From positions 1,116,001 through 1,180,000 of the forward strand of contig NZ_JAINFL010000002.1 of the NCBI RefSeq assembly GCF_022458895.1: 64,000 nt of DNA, read 5' to 3'. Numbering within the stretch: the stretch's first letter is position 1; every line of letters starts with the position of its first letter. This document shows, one piece after another, positions 62,133 through 64,000 of the stretch. Under the pieces are notes generated by a model. It had not been told where the DNA came from. It saw only the letters and a list, made by a program, of their open reading frames with translations, and made no database searches. The stretch comes from Roseihalotalea indica (GTDB taxonomy: Bacteria; Bacteroidota; Bacteroidia; Cytophagales; Cyclobacteriaceae). A program made the position numbers and the translations under genes.

Positions 62133-63254
62133 TTGGCCTTACATACATACCTACGATCGTTTTTGTTCTTTGCTACTCTCGTTACTTTTCTTGCTGCTTG
62201 TAGTGGTGGTGAAAATAATTCTGATGACAGCACTCTACCTTTGGCCCGGGGGGCTTCTGGTGAAATTATCCTAGTAATGGATTCATCGTCCTGGCAAGGA
62301 GAGCTGGGTAACGAAATACGTCAGATTTTTATGGAGGCGGTACCGGGGCTTATCCGAAGCGAACCTTATTTTGATTTGCGTTATGTAAATCCTTTTAAGC
62401 TGAACGACGTGTTGCGAAGTGCCAAGAACATGATCTTTGTAACCACCCTGGATAACAATACGCAGACCGGGCAACGCATGCGAAGTTTTTTCACCGAGAA
62501 CTCCCTAAATCGCATACAAAGCGACTCCAGTTTCTTTAGCTATCCCGTGAATAATGTATACGCCCGGGGGCAAAAAAACTTGTATCTCTTCGGGGTCAGC
62601 GAAGAAATTTTATTGGAAAATCTGGAAGAAAATCGCGAGCAAGTGCGTAAGTATTTTACGGATGCTGAAAGAAGGCGCACGATGCAGACTTTGTATAACA
62701 TTGGTGAGCGAAAAGCTGTTGAGCGGCAATTGTTACGAAATCATGGATTCTTCTTACAAATACCTCAAGGTTACGATTTAGTGCCAGTAGAAGACTCAGT
62801 GGAACAATTTGTATGGCTGCGTAAACTTGGGCAAGCTGGCGAGCCAGATAATAGCATTATCATCACATATAAAGAGTATAGCTCAGAAGCACTCTTTAAT
62901 CCGGATAGTCTCATGAGTTTCCGGCAGGAGCGGCTGGGCAAGTACATTGCCGATGATGACCCGCCCGCCTATATGACTATACAGGAACTTGAGCCGGTTG
63001 TCTATGACACGCTAAACTTTGAAGGTAAATTTGCAGTCGAGGCTCGTGGACTTTGGAGGTTAAGCAATAACGTCATGGGGGGGCCATTTCTCAGTTATGC
63101 TTTTGTAGATGAAGTTCTAAATCGCTTTTACTACATAGAAGGGTATGTATACTTTCCTAATAAAAACCACCGGACGCAAATTCAGGAAATAGAAACGATC
63201 CTCCGCACCTTTCAAACTGAAGCAGAGTATCGCGAGAAGCAGCCTTCTAGTTAA
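62133..63254 (+). CDS. DUF4837 lipoprotein
   Basis: 373 residues from TTG at 62133. Signal peptide ends in F-L-A-A-C with Cys at residue 23. Mature features: R-G-A-S-G-E-I-I-L-V-M-D, W-Q-G-E-L-G-N-E-I-R, F-L-Q-I-P-Q-G-Y-D-L-V, T-Y-K-E-Y-S and G-P-F-L-S-Y-A-F-V-D, as in the Bacteroidota family DUF4837, which is uncharacterised. The next gene starts with GTG just past the stop. Confidence 0.88.
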   Translation: MALHTYLRSFLFFATLVTFLAACSGGENNSDDSTLPLARGASGEIILVMDSSSWQGELGNEIRQIFMEAVPGLIRSEPYFDLRYVNPFKLNDVLRSAKNMIFVTTLDNNTQTGQRMRSFFTENSLNRIQSDSSFFSYPVNNVYARGQKNLYLFGVSEEILLENLEENREQVRKYFTDAERRRTMQTLYNIGERKAVERQLLRNHGFFLQIPQGYDLVPVEDSVEQFVWLRKLGQAGEPDNSIIITYKEYSSEALFNPDSLMSFRQERLGKYIADDDPPAYMTIQELEPVVYDTLNFEGKFAVEARGLWRLSNNVMGGPFLSYAFVDEVLNRFYYIEGYVYFPNKNHRTQIQEIETILRTFQTEAEYREKQPSS

Positions 63255-63255
63255 A

Positions 63256-64000
63256 GTGAAATGGCTTTTAGTATTTTTATTTCATAGCACAGTAATCTTA
63301 GGCCTGACTGTAGTATCTCAGATTGGTGGTGTTGTCTATCTAGTTTGTTTACTGCTTGCACGGTATGTTTTTCATTGGTCGGTACAAAAGCAAGTTTTAC
63401 TTTTCTTTAGTGCATATACCATTGCAATATTTCTGATTGTGCCGAAGATTGCTCTTTATTTTGAGAGAGAACCACTACCAATCTTTGGAAATAGTCTACG
63501 TCCTTTGACTATGGTTACATATGTCTTAAACCGCCATTATGTACATTCTCAATTGAAGGAGATAATAGAGGAAAAGGCTAGTTTGATAGCTAGACGTTAC
63601 CCTGGTACAGTAACTTATTATTTAGATGCTAACTTTCCCTTTATAAATGGATTTCCATTAATTCCCCATTTATCTCATAAGGATGGAAAAAAAATAGATT
63701 TAGCATTTTACTACAAAAGCAAAGATAACAAACAGTATGTTGCTTCCTCGCCTTCCTGGATAGGATATGGAGTATATGATGCGCCAAAACTCACAGAAGT
63801 GAATTGGCCAGAGCGATGTGGTGAGCAAGGTTATTGGCAATACAGTGCTACTCAATACTTAGTGCCATCTTGGAGCGAGGGAAAATATGAGGTAGAGGAA
63901 GAACGCACTAGGTTTTTGTTGCAGTCTCTCGCCAAGACTAAGAATATACAGAAGGTTTTCTTAGAACCTCATCTGGCAGAGCGATGGGGCATTTCTTCAT
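63256..64000 (+). CDS. Membrane protein with LAS-peptidase-like motif, truncated by the window end
   Basis: GTG at 63256, one base after the DUF4837 stop; open to the last base, so about 248 residues are visible and the end is missing. Two hydrophobic segments near 3-34 and 47-68 are followed by an external domain. It contains H138-L-S-H141-K-D-G-K-K-I-D148, the His-X6-Asp spacing of LAS peptidases (VanX, MepA, M15), and further along E237-P-H239, which could give the other zinc ligand. A peptidoglycan hydrolase role is a tentative inference; standard motifs such as S-x-H-x-x-G-x-A-x-D are not exact. Confidence 0.7.
   Translation, partial: MKWLLVFLFHSTVILGLTVVSQIGGVVYLVCLLLARYVFHWSVQKQVLLFFSAYTIAIFLIVPKIALYFEREPLPIFGNSLRPLTMVTYVLNRHYVHSQLKEIIEEKASLIARRYPGTVTYYLDANFPFINGFPLIPHLSHKDGKKIDLAFYYKSKDNKQYVASSPSWIGYGVYDAPKLTEVNWPERCGEQGYWQYSATQYLVPSWSEGKYEVEEERTRFLLQSLAKTKNIQKVFLEPHLAERWGISS

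Noticed and set aside
1..64000. tRNA, rRNA, integrase, transposase or prophage genes
   Set aside because: No T-loop-like GGTTCRANYCC in a tRNA context and no integrase or transposase motifs were found in any frame I examined.

Overview
The window reads as chromosomal DNA of a member of the Bacteroidota, most likely an aerobic, probably marine Cytophagales-type bacterium. The evidence is a SusC/SusD pair, a type IX secretion sorting domain, DUF4292, DUF4837 and DUF5606 proteins, a Thermus/Bacteroidota-type isocitrate dehydrogenase, a bifunctional DAHP synthase/chorismate mutase, AccD without its zinc ribbon, promoters of the TTTG-N19-TAnnTTTG type and the near absence of Shine-Dalgarno sequences. 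No tRNA, rRNA, CRISPR array, integrase or intact insertion sequence was seen.

Layout. 1-5600: a small polysaccharide utilisation locus (SusC C-terminus, SusD, GH30 hydrolase with a PKD domain, YdjC/ChbG-like deacetylase). 5700-10400: collagen-like lipoprotein, TrpB2, a polytopic membrane protein and a hotdog thioesterase. 10400-13660: a 1085-residue secreted PA14/PKD protein with two nearly identical PA14 domains and a T9SS tail. 13800-18520: BrkB/YihY, two small membrane proteins, CRY-DASH photolyase, and an ECF sigma / small partner / endonuclease III operon. 18870-27640: a secreted Cytophagales protein, UvrA, AccD with a TerB-like protein, and a propeller-HEAT-cytochrome c lipoprotein.

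27640-31370 is an AT-rich accessory segment: a decayed gene fragment, a zeta-toxin-like kinase with a 60-residue partner, an overlapping gene pair with DUF1828/DUF1829-like features, an array of about ten 20-21 bp quasi-palindromes, and a coiled-coil gene whose relative is the decayed fragment. 31380-36590 holds proline dehydrogenase and aromatic amino-acid synthesis (DAHP synthase-chorismate mutase, aroB, aroA), plus a 54-residue lipoprotein on the other strand.

36956-41516 is the most unusual part: a compact four-gene operon with a membrane fatty-acid hydroxylase, a thiolase-fold ketosynthase III fused to a haem-oxygenase-like diiron domain, a 305-residue protein of unknown function and a radical SAM protein. 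It looks like an undescribed lipid or polyketide-like pathway. 41600-46980 has a MurK-like kinase with MurQ (MurNAc recycling), a SprT-like protein and several proteins of unknown function. 47100-64000 is mainly housekeeping and envelope: EngB, DUF5606, isocitrate dehydrogenase, enoyl-CoA hydratase, flippase, Dut, sugar nucleotidyltransferase, TPR protein, DUF4292 lipoprotein, EnvC-like factor, TatA, GatA, an MltD-like transglycosylase, a DUF4837 lipoprotein and a truncated membrane protein with a LAS-peptidase-like motif.
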